Part shown: positions 62,576-64,000 of the stretch, piece by piece
How the letters are laid out: the number at the start of each line of letters is the position of its first letter
Position numbering within the stretch: position 1 is the stretch's first letter
NCBI GenBank assembly: GCA_029851835.1
Contig: JARKVD010000017.1
Span: 239,579 to 303,578 of the forward strand
Direction: 5' to 3'
Source: Clostridium sp.
Lineage (GTDB): Bacteria; Bacillota; Clostridia; Clostridiales; Clostridiaceae
DNA length: 64,000 nt
The notes under the pieces: model-generated
Databases searched by the model: none
The model's input: only the letters and a program-made list of their open reading frames with translations
Told to the model about the DNA's origin: nothing
Translations under genes and position numbers: made by a program

Positions 62576-63394
62576 TTACTTCCAACATATTTCTGCAGTC
62601 TTTCTAGGAGCAGTTCGAGCATATTTAACTGCTGGATAACCAACAACCATACATGTAATTAATTGCTCTTCATCTTTTAAATCTAAGAACTGTCTAATTT
62701 TTTCACATCCTTGAACTGCCCTTACTGTAAATCCACTATAGAAAGTTCCAAGGCCTAAGGCATTAATCATCAGTTCCATACTTGTAGATGCTAGTCCTCC
62801 ATTTATTGGAGCTTCAGCTATAACACAAATTACTGCTGGTGCATTGAAATATATTCTATCTTCCCAATCTGGTGCTTCCTTATAATCTTTGTACATGTCC
62901 ACCCACATCTGTGCATATCTTTTAACTCCCTCAGCTGTATTGGATTCATTAAGCATGTATTGTCCCTTTTCATTTAAGCTTTCAAGTACCATCTCCGTAA
63001 GCTCTTCTAGCCCTTCTCTCACCACTACGTATCTCACATCCTGGCTATTACGTGAAGTTGGAGTAAATCTACCTGCCTCTATTATTTTCTTCAACTTTTC
63101 TTCTTCTACTTCTTTAGCTTTAAAAGCTCTTACTGATCTTCTAAACTTAATAAAGTTTAGTAAATTCTCAGGATTTATCTCAAATTTATCTTTATCATAT
63201 TCTGTTGCATCATGCATGCTAAACTCATCTGTAGCTACTGCCCCTTTAGGACAAATTGCAATACAGTGACAGCATTTAAAGCATTTATTATTATCCACCT
63301 CTGCCTTTTCATCAACTAAGGATATGCACCTTGCTGGACAGTCTTTAATGCAAAGTTCGCAGCCAATACATTTTTCTCTATCTACTTTTATCAT
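62576..63394 (-). CDS. Ferredoxin-nitroreductase fusion
   Basis: 272 residues. Residues 1-60 are a two-[4Fe-4S] ferredoxin domain (CIGCELCIKDCPARC and CFKCCHCIAICPKG). About 80-272 is an FMN nitroreductase domain (FRRSVRAFKAKEVEEEKLKKIIEAGRFTPTSRNSQDVRYVVV, NAPAVICVIAE, ALGLGTFYSGF, VVGYPAVKYARTAPRK). The ferredoxin part probably feeds electrons from reduced ferredoxin directly to the flavin. This layout is common in clostridia; the physiological acceptor is unknown. Start after AGGGGGAAAAATT. Confidence 0.9.
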   Translation of the reverse strand: MIKVDREKCIGCELCIKDCPARCISLVDEKAEVDNNKCFKCCHCIAICPKGAVATDEFSMHDATEYDKDKFEINPENLLNFIKFRRSVRAFKAKEVEEEKLKKIIEAGRFTPTSRNSQDVRYVVVREGLEELTEMVLESLNEKGQYMLNESNTAEGVKRYAQMWVDMYKDYKEAPDWEDRIYFNAPAVICVIAEAPINGGLASTSMELMINALGLGTFYSGFTVRAVQGCEKIRQFLDLKDEEQLITCMVVGYPAVKYARTAPRKTAEICWK

Positions 63395-63468
63395 AATTTT
63401 TCCCCCTAACTACTCTAAAGTTGCTCCTTCTCTCATAAATTTATTTTCTCAATTTAAAATTAAAGGAT

Positions 63469-63894
63469 TTAATCCTTAACTATTTCATAGGGCCAATCAA
63501 TAATTCCACCAAAGTCATATACATTGGCATATCCCATATCAATAAGCTCTTTAGCCGCTGCAGCACTCCTTCTACCACTTCTACAGTATAGTAAAATAAC
63601 TTCATCTTTATCAGGAATTATTGCTTCAACTTTTTCTTTTAGTTCACTGCCCGGAAGTAATATTGCTTCTTTAATATGACCTTCATTATACTCCTCTAAA
63701 GATCTCACATCAAAAATCACACCATACTCACCCTTATCAATCATCTCCTTAGCTTTTTCTGCAGATATATTAATATATCCTTCATCTTCACCAGAAATTT
63801 GATTTTCTCCATAAGTTATATTACCTGGATCATTTTTGGAACATCCGACTAATAGTATTAACATCATTATAGTCATAAAAATATATTTTCTCAT
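63469..63894 (-). CDS. Rhodanese-domain lipoprotein
   Basis: 141 residues. A lipobox signal (MLILLVGC, Cys18) puts it outside the membrane. The rhodanese domain (about 42-140) has GVIFDVRSLEEYNEGHIKEAILLPG and the active loop YCRSGRRS with catalytic Cys104. It moves sulfane sulfur, for example thiosulfate to an acceptor, or senses persulfide at the surface. Start ATG 63894 after GGAGGAAAACT; an upstream in-frame ATG lies before the ribosome site. It lies 74 bases upstream of the nitroreductase gene on the same strand, so co-transcription is possible. Confidence 0.9.
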   Translation of the reverse strand: MRKYIFMTIMMLILLVGCSKNDPGNITYGENQISGEDEGYINISAEKAKEMIDKGEYGVIFDVRSLEEYNEGHIKEAILLPGSELKEKVEAIIPDKDEVILLYCRSGRRSAAAAKELIDMGYANVYDFGGIIDWPYEIVKD

Positions 63895-64000
63895 AGTTTT
63901 CCTCCAAACTAGAATATATTTAAATTTTAATGTCTTTATCAAAATTATGCAAATTAAATGATTTTAACTAGATATCTTTGAAAAAATTATTAACCAGATT

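Overview
The window looks like a chromosomal segment of a low-GC, Gram-positive, spore-forming anaerobe of the Clostridium type. The reasons are AT-rich coding with strong GGAGG ribosome sites, a T-box leader and two lysine riboswitches of the Firmicute kind, a FeoA/FeoB pair, a LPxTG-anchored surface protein, clostridial ferredoxins, and small glycine/cysteine-rich proteins of the spore-coat type. No rRNA, tRNA, phage, IS transposase or CRISPR array was seen.

Layout. 1-9400: a cut-off Nudix gene, msrA, an FUSC membrane protein, a flavodoxin, a T-box-controlled cysE-cysK pair (cysteine synthesis), rluF, a GNAT acetyltransferase and several small unknown proteins. 9650-20700: a thioredoxin-like gene interrupted in frame by TGA (selenoprotein candidate or nonsense mutant), a large exported protein, a ferredoxin, a frameshifted acyltransferase, ridA, a 612-residue unknown, a frameshifted secreted helical protein, a dicarboxylate/amino-acid symporter and a MATE exporter divergent from a LysR regulator. 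20700-32200: a phytase-like phosphatase fused to a GxGYxYP domain, an iron-sulfur-flavoprotein-like reductase, feoA-feoB divergent from a DtxR-family regulator, two related Gly/Cys-rich proteins, a YjjG-like HAD phosphatase, a GDPD enzyme and a Fur-boxed double BFD protein. 32250-46000: a lysine-riboswitch operon (YfcC-type permease plus M20 dipeptidase-like enzyme), a 2063-residue surface nucleotidase/PHP protein, an AbgT transporter and an FMN/FAD lipoprotein reductase. 46350-51300: small genes, a CcdA-TlpA fusion, Hsp20 and an aldo/keto reductase. 51450-56600: a Fur-boxed siderophore uptake operon with an MFS exporter. 56850-64000: pirin and MarR sharing one 18-bp operator, Dus, a lysine-riboswitch NhaC-type transporter, a ferredoxin-nitroreductase and a rhodanese lipoprotein.

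Common threads are thiol/redox handling (MsrA, CysE/K, thioredoxin-like protein, CcdA-TlpA, rhodanese, flavodoxins), iron (FeoAB, DtxR-type regulator, BFD protein and siderophore operon with near-consensus Fur boxes) and lysine-sensing transport. A dispersed repeat of about 77 bp with inverted ends occurs at least ten times at six loci, often abutting ribosome binding sites. Several genes are broken (frameshifts at 13741-13747 and near 17010, an oxidoreductase remnant at 49048-49290), so the assembly or strain carries local damage. All family calls come from motif recognition; no database search was run.
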